DNA from: Chloroflexota bacterium
GTDB lineage: Bacteria > Chloroflexota > Anaerolineae > Anaerolineales > Anaerolineaceae
Direction: 5' to 3'
Assembly (NCBI GenBank): GCA_016838895.1
Contig: JAEKNU010000012.1
Location: forward strand, 21,716 to 85,715
Length of the DNA stretch: 64,000 nt
The translations under genes were made by a program, and so were the position numbers. The stretch's first letter is position 1; the number at the start of each line of letters is the position of its first letter. Below, piece by piece: positions 8,560 to 15,676 of this stretch. The notes under the pieces were generated by a model, which saw nothing but the letters and a program-made list of their open reading frames with translations, ran no database searches and was not told the origin of the DNA.

Positions 8560-9789
8560 TCACACATAATGCAGTGATTCTGCCGGTTCATTTTGAGCAG
8601 CTTCCCGTGCGGGAATAAAGGCTGCCAGAATGGAAATGATAAATACGGTTATCGTTCGTTGGACGAGCTTTGATAGCCCCAATGTTGGATAGATACGATC
8701 AGTTATAAGGGCCATAAACTCAGTCATACTGGTAAAGCTCGAGTAATCGAAGCCAACTTTGCTGAATACAAAGTTCAAACCCAGTCCCAAAATGACACCT
8801 GCCGCCAAACCAACCATACCGATCATACTTCCTTCCAGTAGGAATATTTGAGATATTTGACGGGGCCTCAGGCCAAGAGCAGCCAGTACACCAATTTCAC
8901 GGGTTCTTTCATAGACTGCCATCAACAACATATTAAGAATACCGATTCCGGCGATTCCCAGAATGATGACACTGAAAATATCCATGACCTTGTTTTTGGC
9001 GCCCACGATATCAATTAATTCCGGATAGGTGGTTTCCCAGGAGACGATTTCATAATTTGGCAGTACTTTCTGCAAGGCTTTGATGACATTCCCTTCCTGA
9101 CCTAATTCTTTCAGGGAAATTAACACCTCGGAAGATTGTCCGGTCATGCCGTACAGGGATTGGGCTTCAGCAAGTGAGACATAAACCGTCACTTTCTCGA
9201 TTTCAGGCATGCCGACATCAAAGATGCCAACCACTGTCATGGTACGGCTGCGATCTTGGGCGTGTTTTCCTGAACCAACCAGGGTGATGCGGTCACCTAT
9301 GCTGACTTGCATTGCATCTGCCAGACCTTTGCCGATATAAATCATATCCTGATCATCTGCTGATAAATAACGTCCCTCAGCAACACGCTGCGCGACCAGG
9401 CTGAATATCATTTCCTGATCCGGCTCAACCCCAACAATATTGACAGGGAAGGCTCCTTCACGATTGGTTGTCATACCAACAACATTGATTCTACGGGATG
9501 CCGCTACAGTCTGTCTTTGCTGCAATGCAGCATCAATGACGGTTTGATCATCCGGTACGGGTAATAGGGGAAATTCTTCTTCCGCTGCTTGATAACCAAT
9601 AGCGTGTACCTGGATATTGCCACCCATGACTTTGATGGCATTTTTAGCGATCCCTTGTTGGAATCCCTCCATTGTGCCATCATACATCATCATCATCGCC
9701 ATGGTAAATCCAATTGCGATGATCACAATGACTGTACGGCGGCGATGCCGCCAGACGTTTCGCCATGCAAGGCGTAAATATAAGTTCAT
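8560..9789 (-). CDS. ABC transporter permease, FtsX/MacB family (first of two)
   Basis: This 409-residue protein has the same layout as its neighbour: an N-terminal helix after RNVWRHRRRT, a MacB-like extracytoplasmic domain, then three helices with YERTREIGVLAALGL and a closing EPAESLHYV. Together the two permeases should form the membrane core of an exporter or lipid/lipoprotein-handling ABC system. RBS AAAGGAAAA stands before the ATG. It is the first structural gene after tetR, with 88 bases between, which contain a palindrome and a small hairpin. Confidence 0.9.
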   Translation of the reverse strand: MNLYLRLAWRNVWRHRRRTVIVIIAIGFTMAMMMMYDGTMEGFQQGIAKNAIKVMGGNIQVHAIGYQAAEEEFPLLPVPDDQTVIDAALQQRQTVAASRRINVVGMTTNREGAFPVNIVGVEPDQEMIFSLVAQRVAEGRYLSADDQDMIYIGKGLADAMQVSIGDRITLVGSGKHAQDRSRTMTVVGIFDVGMPEIEKVTVYVSLAEAQSLYGMTGQSSEVLISLKELGQEGNVIKALQKVLPNYEIVSWETTYPELIDIVGAKNKVMDIFSVIILGIAGIGILNMLLMAVYERTREIGVLAALGLRPRQISQIFLLEGSMIGMVGLAAGVILGLGLNFVFSKVGFDYSSFTSMTEFMALITDRIYPTLGLSKLVQRTITVFIISILAAFIPAREAAQNEPAESLHYV

Positions 9790-9830
9790 AATGTTTTCCT
9801 TTTTTGACAGTTACGCGTCAATTCACAATG

Positions 9831-9869
9831 CCGGGTATGCCCGGTTACAATAATCAACAACGATCGTTG
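9831..9869. promoter_or_regulatory. two short palindromes between tetR and the ABC genes
   Basis: CAACGATCGTTG at 9858-9869 is a perfect 12-bp palindrome. CCGGGTATGCCCGG at 9831-9844 can form a 5-bp hairpin with a 4-base loop. They lie between the regulator's stop and the first permease. Either could be a binding site or a weak processing hairpin. No T-run follows, so this is not a clear terminator, and the role is unproven. Confidence 0.35.
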
Positions 9870-9877
9870 CCTATAAC

Positions 9878-10564
9878 TTATTCATTTTTGATAGGTTCGC
9901 GCCATTCATCAAGAAAATCAGGATCCATGAAAACTAATTTACCAGGCTCAGTACCCAATACACGTTCAATTGCGGAAGTGTGCGCCAGAAGCATACGTTT
10001 AAAATCCGGGTCTGGATCAGGAGAAAGGACGTGCTGTACCATGTCTTCACCTAAACCGAGGAAGATATTGAATACCAACTCGGCTGCAAATTCAGGATAT
10101 TCCGTATGCATAGTGCCTTCTTCAATGGCTTGAGCAATCATCTGATTCATCATTGGTTTAACCAAACAAATACTAGCTCGCTCGGATTTATATCGTACGA
10201 TAGTATTTCCGTCACTGTACCAGCTTTGCAACAACGCCAAAAAGAAAGGTTTTCTGGCTGTTTTCCAACTGGCAGCATTTTCAAAATACTTGTTGAGTTT
10301 TTCCAATCCACTTAAATCAGGATCCTCAACAATAGGTTGTAATACATCGACGACGCCATGCAACATATGTGAGATGAGCGCTTCTAGTAGGGCGCTCTTT
10401 GATTCAAAATAATGATAGAAAGCACCCTTTGACATTTGCATTTCATCGAGAATATCTTGTATGGTCATTTGCTCATAACCGATGGTATACACTAGTTTTT
10501 GGGCTGTATTGAGGATTTCAGTGCGTTTTTGCTTGTATTCCTGTTCGTTTACAACTCTTGCCAT
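9878..10564 (-). CDS. TetR-family transcriptional regulator
   Basis: The N-terminal helix-turn-helix is typical of TetR: ILNTAQKLVYTIGYEQMTIQDILDEMQMSKGAFYHYFESKSALLEALI (first about 65 residues, given here in part as the family signature region). The rest is an all-helical ligand-binding and dimerisation domain with no recognisable ligand class. It should repress the ABC exporter behind it and probably itself, since a palindrome suited to a TetR dimer lies just downstream of its promoter. ATG at 10564 has AAGGTG upstream at good spacing; a GTG at 10573 overlaps that motif and is less likely. Confidence 0.9.
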   Translation of the reverse strand: MARVVNEQEYKQKRTEILNTAQKLVYTIGYEQMTIQDILDEMQMSKGAFYHYFESKSALLEALISHMLHGVVDVLQPIVEDPDLSGLEKLNKYFENAASWKTARKPFFLALLQSWYSDGNTIVRYKSERASICLVKPMMNQMIAQAIEEGTMHTEYPEFAAELVFNIFLGLGEDMVQHVLSPDPDPDFKRMLLAHTSAIERVLGTEPGKLVFMDPDFLDEWREPIKNE

Positions 10565-10580
10565 TTCAAGCACCTTTTAT

Positions 10581-10599
10581 TAAACCGACCGTTGGTTTA
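10581..10599. promoter_or_regulatory. probable TetR operator
   Basis: TAAACCGACCGTTGGTTTA is a near-perfect 19-bp inverted repeat: arms TAAACC and GGTTTA plus the inner AC/GT pair, with only one inner pair mismatched around the central base. It lies about 10-25 bases downstream of the predicted start site of tetR, so a bound dimer would block transcription. AACCGACC-type arms are common in TetR operators (known family pattern). Autoregulation is inferred. Confidence 0.7.
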
Positions 10600-10613
10600 T
10601 TAAATATTATTTG

Positions 10614-10642
10614 AGTATATATGGAATTATTGGGCTTGTCAA
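10614..10642 (-). promoter_or_regulatory. sigma-70-type promoter of tetR (and perhaps the ABC operon)
   Basis: On the minus strand TTGACA (10642-10637) and TATACT (10619-10614) are separated by 17 bases. The predicted transcript starts near 10607, just ahead of the operator palindrome. Confidence 0.75.
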
Positions 10643-10685
10643 TATCTCGTTGTGGATAATTGCGGGGGGGAAACGAAATGTTGAT

Positions 10686-10712
10686 AAAAAAACCCCGACG
10701 TTACCGCCGGGG
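10686..10712 (-). terminator. terminator of the argGH operon
   Basis: CCCCGGCG and CGTCGGGG (10712-10693 on the minus strand) form an 8-bp stem with one G-U, followed by seven T residues. It lies 17 bases after the argH stop. Confidence 0.85.
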
Positions 10713-10728
10713 AAATGGGGAGGGGAGA

Positions 10729-12099
10729 TTATGCGCTCAATTTTCTTTTAGCATAAGCCAGTTGCTCTGTTACTGACCGTTTGCTTGTGCCCCCCCAGCT
10801 GTCTTTCCTTGCGATTGATCTCTCAAAGGTGAAGAGATCCAGGATTTCATCATCACAAACCGGATGAATTCTCTGCCATTGATCCAACGGTAAATGTTGT
10901 AATGATAAGTTTAATTCTTCGGCAACTTTGACTGCCTTTGCGATGGCATGATGTGCTTCCCTGAATGGAACATTTTTTTCCACTAGATAATCTGCTAAAT
11001 CTGTTGCCAGCATGGCCGGGTCCATTTTATTGAGTATTTTCTCAGGGTAAACCGTGATCCCCGGGATGGCTTGAATACACACTTTTAGTAATAACTGCAG
11101 CGTGTCAAAAGCCTCAAAAACCGGTTCTTTGTCCTCTTGCAGATCTTTATCATAAGCTGATGGCAATCCTTTCAGGGTAGCCATTAATCCGGTTAGTTTG
11201 CCAAGCAGCGTACCTGCTTTACCGCGCACTAATTCCATCATGTCAGGGTTGCGTTTCTGGGGCATCAGGCTGGAACCGGTTGAAAATTGATCCGTAAATT
11301 GCATGAAGCCGAATTCTTTACTGCAAAATAAAACCAAGGCTTCAGCCATGCGGCTGAGATGTGTGCCAGTAAGTGAGGTGATGAAGAGAAACTCCACAGC
11401 AAAATCGCGATCTGATATGGCATCCAGGCTGTTGGGTGTTGGTTCAGCAAACCCTAAATCGGTTGCCAGGGCATGACGATCAAAGGCAAAGCCTGAGCCG
11501 CTTAAAGCCCCGCTGCCTAAGGGCATACTGTCGGTCATGCTGATCAAATTATTCAGGCGGATTTTGTCACGTTGAATGGCCCAGAAGTGGCTTAGCCACC
11601 AATGACTAAGTAAAATGGGCTGCGCTTGCTGAAAATGGGTGTATCCGGGAAAAATGATGCCCATATCTTTTTCAGCACGTCGAATCAATGCGTTTTGATA
11701 CTGTTCCATGGTATTGACCATCTCTTGAGCAGCACCCAGTACCCACATGCGGAAGTCAGTGGCAACCTGGTCATTGCGGCTGCGCCCGGAATGCAGCTTG
11801 CCAGCCAATGCACCGATGAGTTCTCCCAGTCGGCGTTCAACGGCGGTATGAATATCCTCATCATCAGCAAGGTATGTAAAGGTTTTGGATTCAAATTCCT
11901 CTTGAATCTGATCCAAACCATCCAGCATTTGATCCATCTCATCTTTTGTGAGAATTCCATAGCGTGCCAGATTTTTCGTCCAGGCTTTTGACCCAATTAC
12001 ATCCACCAGATTCATGCGTTGATCTACTGGCAAACTGTTATTTAACAAATCTGCTTCTGCTGATGCACTAAATTCTGAATCTACTTGCCAGAGCTTCAT
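10729..12099 (-). CDS. argH: argininosuccinate lyase
   Basis: This 456-residue protein catalyses the last step of arginine synthesis, cleaving argininosuccinate to arginine and fumarate. The fumarase/aspartase superfamily signature is intact: GSSLMPQKRNPD (about residues 277-288) supplies the catalytic Ser loop. SGRSRNDQVATD and TPNSLDAISDRDF are the other conserved ASL blocks. Length is normal for a stand-alone ArgH. It follows argG by 9 bases in one operon and should be governed by the same attenuator-like leader. Confidence 0.96.
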   Translation of the reverse strand: MKLWQVDSEFSASAEADLLNNSLPVDQRMNLVDVIGSKAWTKNLARYGILTKDEMDQMLDGLDQIQEEFESKTFTYLADDEDIHTAVERRLGELIGALAGKLHSGRSRNDQVATDFRMWVLGAAQEMVNTMEQYQNALIRRAEKDMGIIFPGYTHFQQAQPILLSHWWLSHFWAIQRDKIRLNNLISMTDSMPLGSGALSGSGFAFDRHALATDLGFAEPTPNSLDAISDRDFAVEFLFITSLTGTHLSRMAEALVLFCSKEFGFMQFTDQFSTGSSLMPQKRNPDMMELVRGKAGTLLGKLTGLMATLKGLPSAYDKDLQEDKEPVFEAFDTLQLLLKVCIQAIPGITVYPEKILNKMDPAMLATDLADYLVEKNVPFREAHHAIAKAVKVAEELNLSLQHLPLDQWQRIHPVCDDEILDLFTFERSIARKDSWGGTSKRSVTEQLAYAKRKLSA

Positions 12100-12108
12100 A
12101 CTGCCACC

Positions 12109-13323
12109 TTATTCCTGTGATTGCTGCATATAGGCATTGATTTTGGATGAGAGACCAAATAAGCGGATAAATCCACCTGCATCATTGTGATCAAAATCGG
12201 CAGATTCGCCAAAGGTTGCGTAGGATTCACTATAGAGGCTGTTGCTGCTCTCACGGCTGCTGGTGATGATATTACCTTTATATAATTTTACTTTGATGGT
12301 GCCATTGACCACTTTTTGGGTTTCTTGATAGAAAGCATCCAGTGCTTCGCGTACCGGGTTGAAATATTGACCATTATATAAAATCTTGGCATAGAAGGGT
12401 TTGATGATTTCTTTCATGCTTTGCGTTTCACGTTCCAGAGTGATGGATTCTAGTTCGCGATGAGCATGCATTAAAATGGTGCCACCAGGAGTTTCGTATA
12501 TACCGTGTGATTTCATGCCCACCAAGCGATTTTCTATCAGATCCACACGACCAATGCCATTTTTCCCGCCTAAATCATTTAATTTTAGTACCAGATTGGC
12601 TGGACTGAGTGTTTCGCCATTGACGGCTATCGGACAGCCCTTTTCAAAGTCGATGCTGATCTCAGTAGGAGTATCAGGTGCGTCCATGGGGGAGACGGAA
12701 TACATGAACATATCTTCTTTGGGTTCATTCGTTAAGTCTTCAAGCCAACCACCTTCATGAGAGATGTGCCATAAATTGGCATCACGGCTGTATAGCGAAG
12801 GATCTTTATCGGGGAAGGAAATGCCATGCTCATTCAGATAAATCAATGCATCCTCACGGGACTTGAGTTCCCATTCACGCCATGGAGCGATGACTTTCAA
12901 TTCAGGATTGAGCGACATGTATGTCATTTCGAAACGTACCTGGTCATTTCCTTTGCCAGTACAACCATGCGCTACTGCATCGGCACCTTCCTGATTGGCA
13001 ACCTCCACTTGTTTCTTGGCAATAATGGGGCGGGCAATGGATGTTCCAAGCAGGTATTGTTCCTCATAAACGACACCGGATTGAATGTAGGGGAAGATAT
13101 GATACTTTGCAAAATCTTCTTTGAGGTCCATCAGCACCAGTTTGCTGGCGCCGCTGGAGAGGGCACGCTCTTCCAGGCCAGAGAGATCTTCGCCCTGTCC
13201 AACATCGGCAGCAAAACAGATCACTTCACAACCATAATTTTCTTTCAACCAGGGGATGATCACGGAAGTGTCCAATCCACCTGAGTATGCCAGTACAACT
13301 TTTTTAATTGAGTTTTGTTTCAT
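12109..13323 (-). CDS. argG: argininosuccinate synthase
   Basis: The enzyme joins citrulline and aspartate using ATP. The N-terminal VVLAYSGGLDTS is the PP-loop ATP-binding motif (about residues 9-20), and HGCTGKGNDQVRFE is the conserved block for citrulline/aspartate binding. About 404 residues, normal length. The ATG at 13323 is preceded by AGGAG; an upstream in-frame start at 13386 would lie inside the terminator hairpin and adds residues not found in the family, so it is rejected. The gene heads the argGH operon. Its roughly 200-base leader holds a strong promoter, a 30-residue leader ORF with an R-A-R-R run and a terminator, pointing to control by arginine supply. Confidence 0.96.
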   Translation of the reverse strand: MKQNSIKKVVLAYSGGLDTSVIIPWLKENYGCEVICFAADVGQGEDLSGLEERALSSGASKLVLMDLKEDFAKYHIFPYIQSGVVYEEQYLLGTSIARPIIAKKQVEVANQEGADAVAHGCTGKGNDQVRFEMTYMSLNPELKVIAPWREWELKSREDALIYLNEHGISFPDKDPSLYSRDANLWHISHEGGWLEDLTNEPKEDMFMYSVSPMDAPDTPTEISIDFEKGCPIAVNGETLSPANLVLKLNDLGGKNGIGRVDLIENRLVGMKSHGIYETPGGTILMHAHRELESITLERETQSMKEIIKPFYAKILYNGQYFNPVREALDAFYQETQKVVNGTIKVKLYKGNIITSSRESSNSLYSESYATFGESADFDHNDAGGFIRLFGLSSKINAYMQQSQE

Positions 13324-13371
13324 GCGCTTTATCTCCTGAGTTTTTATAAATTTAGTTAATGGCGGAAAAAT

Positions 13372-13396
13372 AAAAAACCCCTCCATACCGGAGGGG
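13372..13396 (-). terminator. terminator inside the argG leader (probable attenuator)
   Basis: On the minus strand CCCCTCC (13396-13390), a 5-base loop and GGAGGGG (13384-13378) form a perfect 7-bp stem followed by six T residues. It lies about 50 bases before the argG start and about 150 bases after the promoter. Its 5' arm CCTCCGG (13394-13388) can instead pair with CTGGAGG (13452-13446) inside the leader ORF, which would be an anti-terminator. Confidence 0.75.
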
Positions 13397-13428
13397 TTTT
13401 GATTTTCAAAAAATAAGTGAGCTGCTGC

Positions 13429-13521
13429 CTAACGCAAAAAGCCCGCCTCCAGAGTGGGTAGGGGGAATGTGCTTCGTCGAGCTCGTAATTGAATTGCGTT
13501 TGACTTGTCTAGATCGTTCAT
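13429..13521 (-). CDS. candidate arginine leader peptide of the argGH attenuator
   Basis: A 30-codon ORF runs from ATG at 13521 to TAG at 13431-13429. It contains Arg-Ala-Arg-Arg at codons 13-16, all three Arg as CGA, and a fourth Arg as the last codon. The predicted start site is only 3-4 bases before the ATG, so it would be read as a leaderless message. A hairpin (CCCCCTACC at 13465-13457 with GGAGGCGGG at 13450-13442) follows the Arg codons within the ORF, then the terminator at 13372-13396. A ribosome stalled on the CGA codons would cover the hairpin's 5' arm and free CTGGAGG to pair with the terminator's 5' arm. This layout matches classical amino-acid attenuation, but expression is unproven. 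Confidence 0.6.
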   Translation of the reverse strand: MNDLDKSNAIQLRARRSTFPLPTLEAGFLR

Positions 13522-13530
13522 ATTGATACT

Positions 13531-13558
13531 ATTCTACCGGAAAGATGTGATCTGTCAA
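13531..13558 (-). promoter_or_regulatory. argG: promoter of the argGH leader
   Basis: TTGACA (13558-13553) and TAGAAT (13536-13531) on the minus strand are spaced by 16 bases. Transcription should start near 13524, about 200 bases before argG. Confidence 0.8.
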
Positions 13559-13628
13559 GGAATATAGAGAAAATGGTAGAAAATTGCTCTCTATCGGGGA
13601 TGAATCAGCAGCGTTCATTCTTGAAAAG

Positions 13629-13659
13629 AAACAGGATCGGGAACTCCCCGAGCCTGTTT
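13629..13659 (-). terminator. terminator of the PIG-L deacetylase gene
   Basis: On the minus strand AAACAGG-C-TCGGG pairs with CCCGA-T-CCTGTTT around a 5-base loop with one internal mismatch, followed by TTTCTTTTC. It lies 7 bases after the gene's stop. Confidence 0.75.
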
Positions 13660-13665
13660 TATGCA

Positions 13666-14421
13666 TTACTCAAAATCTTCAGGATGAAGTGCTTGCCATT
13701 TTTCATCGTTTTCAACGGTAATGACGCGGAATGCTTCTGCATAGCGCATCTCTTTGCCTTTGGCAGATTCGGAAGCCCATTCACGAACGCGCTCTTCAGG
13801 GTCATGATTGACCATCTGGCTGATATGGGCACGTAACGCTTGAATTTTCAGATCAATCGTTTCGGTGATATTGACCACGAGTTCATTTTGAGAGAACCCG
13901 GTTATATACACTTTGCGGGGTTTATAGGCTTGTAACCCTTCCTCTTCAAGTTCTTCAAATAAGTTGGGCTGTCCTGCTGCTGGAAAGACGGCGTCCAGTG
14001 CAGCCTGAGATGATGCACGGTGGTCAGGGTGATTGATGTAATGCTCATTAGCGAACACAACCGTAGGATCGCCACAGACAACAACCTCAGGTTTGAAGCG
14101 TCGGATTTCGCGAACCAGCTTTTTTCGTAATGCCAAACTGGGGATTAACATGCCATCCGGTTCTCGTAAATAGGTTACATCCGTAACGCCAACAACGGCA
14201 GCGGCATTGGTTTGTTCTTTTTCTCTGATCAGTGCTGCTTTTTCTTTTGTCATGCCTTCATCAGCGATCCCAACTTCACCGCTGGTACATAAAACATAGC
14301 CGACACGAGCACCATTTTTTACCCATCGGGCAATGGTGCCGGCACAACTGTATTCAATATCATCCGGATGGGCGACGATCACCAACGCACTTTTCGGTTG
14401 ATAAAAAACAGATTCTTGCAT
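13666..14421 (-). CDS. PIG-L/LmbE-family zinc deacetylase
   Basis: The 251-residue protein carries the family's metal motif AHPDD (about residues 18-22) and the second zinc ligand in HPDHR (about 131-135). Members hydrolyse N-acetyl groups of N-acetylglucosamine conjugates (for example BshB, MshB and GlcNAc-PI deacetylase). No thiol-cofactor partner gene such as bshA or mshC is adjacent, so the substrate is not decided here. No signal peptide is seen, so it should be cytosolic. It has its own promoter and terminator and is a single-gene unit between argG and the divergent GntR gene. Confidence 0.87.
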   Translation of the reverse strand: MQESVFYQPKSALVIVAHPDDIEYSCAGTIARWVKNGARVGYVLCTSGEVGIADEGMTKEKAALIREKEQTNAAAVVGVTDVTYLREPDGMLIPSLALRKKLVREIRRFKPEVVVCGDPTVVFANEHYINHPDHRASSQAALDAVFPAAGQPNLFEELEEEGLQAYKPRKVYITGFSQNELVVNITETIDLKIQALRAHISQMVNHDPEERVREWASESAKGKEMRYAEAFRVITVENDEKWQALHPEDFE

Positions 14422-14453
14422 TGGTTCCTCCTGTGGTTTTTTTCCTGTTGATC

Positions 14454-14482
14454 ATTCTACTGGCAAGCGATGTGTGTTGCAA
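14454..14482 (-). promoter_or_regulatory. promoter of the PIG-L deacetylase gene
   Basis: TTGCAA (14482-14477) and TAGAAT (14459-14454) on the minus strand are spaced by exactly 17 bases, giving a leader of about 26 bases. The AT-rich stretch 14483-14632 between this and the gntR promoter shows no gene. Confidence 0.65.
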
Positions 14483-14632
14483 GAGAGAATGTATAAGAAA
14501 TGTATTATCATTTAATGCGAAAGTGTCATCCATAGAAAAAGGTTTAATATTATTTATCAAAAATTAATCTTTACGGTAAAATATAGTAGTTCTATTGTAA
14601 AATTGCAGTATTTAAATATGATATTTGTTAAA

Positions 14633-14661
14633 TTGACAATCCTTGATATTATCGGTATGAT
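14633..14661 (+). promoter_or_regulatory. promoter of the GntR-family regulator
   Basis: TTGACA at 14633-14638 and TATGAT at 14656-14661 with 17-base spacing. The predicted start site (near 14668) abuts a perfect palindrome. Confidence 0.75.
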
Positions 14662-14669
14662 TAATGTAC

Positions 14670-14681
14670 ATTGTCGACAAT
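14670..14681. promoter_or_regulatory. probable GntR (FCD) operator
   Basis: ATTGTCGACAAT is a perfect 12-bp palindrome at the predicted transcription start of the gntR gene. FadR/FCD-type regulators usually bind short palindromes with GT...AC half-sites (known family pattern). Autoregulation is inferred. Confidence 0.6.
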
Positions 14682-14707
14682 CGACCAGAGCATAAAGGAA
14701 GTTTACG

Positions 14708-15406
14708 TTGAACACTGAACCCTACAAACTACATCCTGTTATTAGCTCCAATCTGCGAGAACAAATTGAAAGAGAAATTCGATCAGCAATCATCGAAGGA
14801 CGCTATAAACCAGGGGAGCGAATGGTAGAATCTGCGATCGCAGTAGAATTAGGCGTTAGCCGTGCGCCGGTTCGGGAAGCATTATCCGCATTAGAACGGG
14901 AAGGTTTAGTGATAAATATTCCCAGACGGGGAAGCTTCATCGTAGATTTAACTGAGAAGGATATTAAAGAGATATATAGCTTTCGCCTGTTGCTTGAAAC
15001 AGGTGCGCTTGAGTTTGCCTTTGAACGTGTAAATGAGGAAGATTTTGAGAATCTGCAGCAGTTAATTGATGATTTAAATGATGCAATAAATCAGAAAGTC
15101 GATTTGGAATCTATTTTGAACCTTGATTTATTTTTCCATGATTATTTATGTTCTTTGGCAAACCATCGCCGTCTTTATGCTGCCTGGAAAAGCATTCGAT
15201 TACAAACCCAAATGCTGATGGGCTACATAAGTAGTACGTTTGAGCAGTTTCCTCATGAACCTGCAGTTTGGCATCAATCTATCCTTGATGCAATGATTGA
15301 AAACGATATAGAAACGGCGAAAACGATTTTGACTGAACATATATATGATGCAAAAGTTCGCGCATTGAAAGCTGTTGAAGACAGACCTTCGCTAGAAGAA
15401 AAATAA
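14708..15406 (+). CDS. GntR-family transcriptional regulator, FCD subfamily
   Basis: A winged helix at the N-terminus (about 12-80) has the GntR hallmarks YKPGERMVESAIAVELGVSR, PVREAL and the wing RRGSFIV. The C-terminal all-helical FCD domain (about 90-215) contains the spaced metal-ligand residues D...H...H (DLFFHDYL and the later HQSIL and EHIYDAK). FCD regulators sense small organic acids. The start is TTG at 14708, with AAAGGAAG seven bases upstream. The following genes (amino-acid-binding lipoprotein, aminotransferase, hydantoinase) are plausible targets but this is not shown. A terminator follows. Confidence 0.9.
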   Translation: MNTEPYKLHPVISSNLREQIEREIRSAIIEGRYKPGERMVESAIAVELGVSRAPVREALSALEREGLVINIPRRGSFIVDLTEKDIKEIYSFRLLLETGALEFAFERVNEEDFENLQQLIDDLNDAINQKVDLESILNLDLFFHDYLCSLANHRRLYAAWKSIRLQTQMLMGYISSTFEQFPHEPAVWHQSILDAMIENDIETAKTILTEHIYDAKVRALKAVEDRPSLEEK

Positions 15407-15432
15407 TATTCCATCCACCCATATGTCAGTTA

Positions 15433-15458
15433 GCGAGGATTTATCTCCTCGCTTTTTT
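15433..15458 (+). terminator. terminator after the gntR gene
   Basis: GCGAGGA (15433-15439) pairs with TCCTCGC (15446-15452) and six T residues follow. Confidence 0.9.
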
Positions 15459-15527
15459 GTTTTCTATAATAAAATTCATATTTGATTAATCCAAATTTAA
15501 TCTGGGACTGGTATGATAATATTACAT

Positions 15528-15543
15528 GCTCACAAATGTGAGC
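15528..15543. promoter_or_regulatory. perfect inverted repeat upstream of the binding-protein gene
   Basis: GCTCACA-AA-TGTGAGC has 7-bp perfect arms. It lies just after TATGAT (15512-15517), a possible -10 box with no good -35, and about 130 bases before the gene. It could be an operator. The rest of 15407-15676 holds only the gntR terminator and AT-rich sequence. Confidence 0.4.
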
Positions 15544-15676
15544 TTGGTGCCTATTTCAACCAATATCGTAAATTGATTTCTTCTGGAAAATTAATTGTAT
15601 ATTTTTTTTCTTCAATTGCGTATTGCTGATCAATCGTTTATTGTTTTTATTGGTTCACCCATTGAGGAGGATATCC

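Noticed and set aside
9831..9844. Terminator after tetR
   Set aside because: The CCGGG/CCCGG hairpin is short and has no T-run on either strand.
13324..13386. argG starting upstream at 13386
   Set aside because: That extension would run through the terminator hairpin and adds residues absent from the family; ATG at 13323 has a proper AGGAG.
13324..13530. T-box riboswitch in the argG leader
   Set aside because: Leader length and terminator would fit, but the conserved T-box sequence (TGGNACCGCG-type) and an antiterminator containing it are absent, while a small Arg-containing ORF is present.
14483..14632. Gene in the PIG-L/gntR spacer
   Set aside because: Open stretches are short, AT-rich and lack ribosome-binding sites; only divergent promoters are supported.
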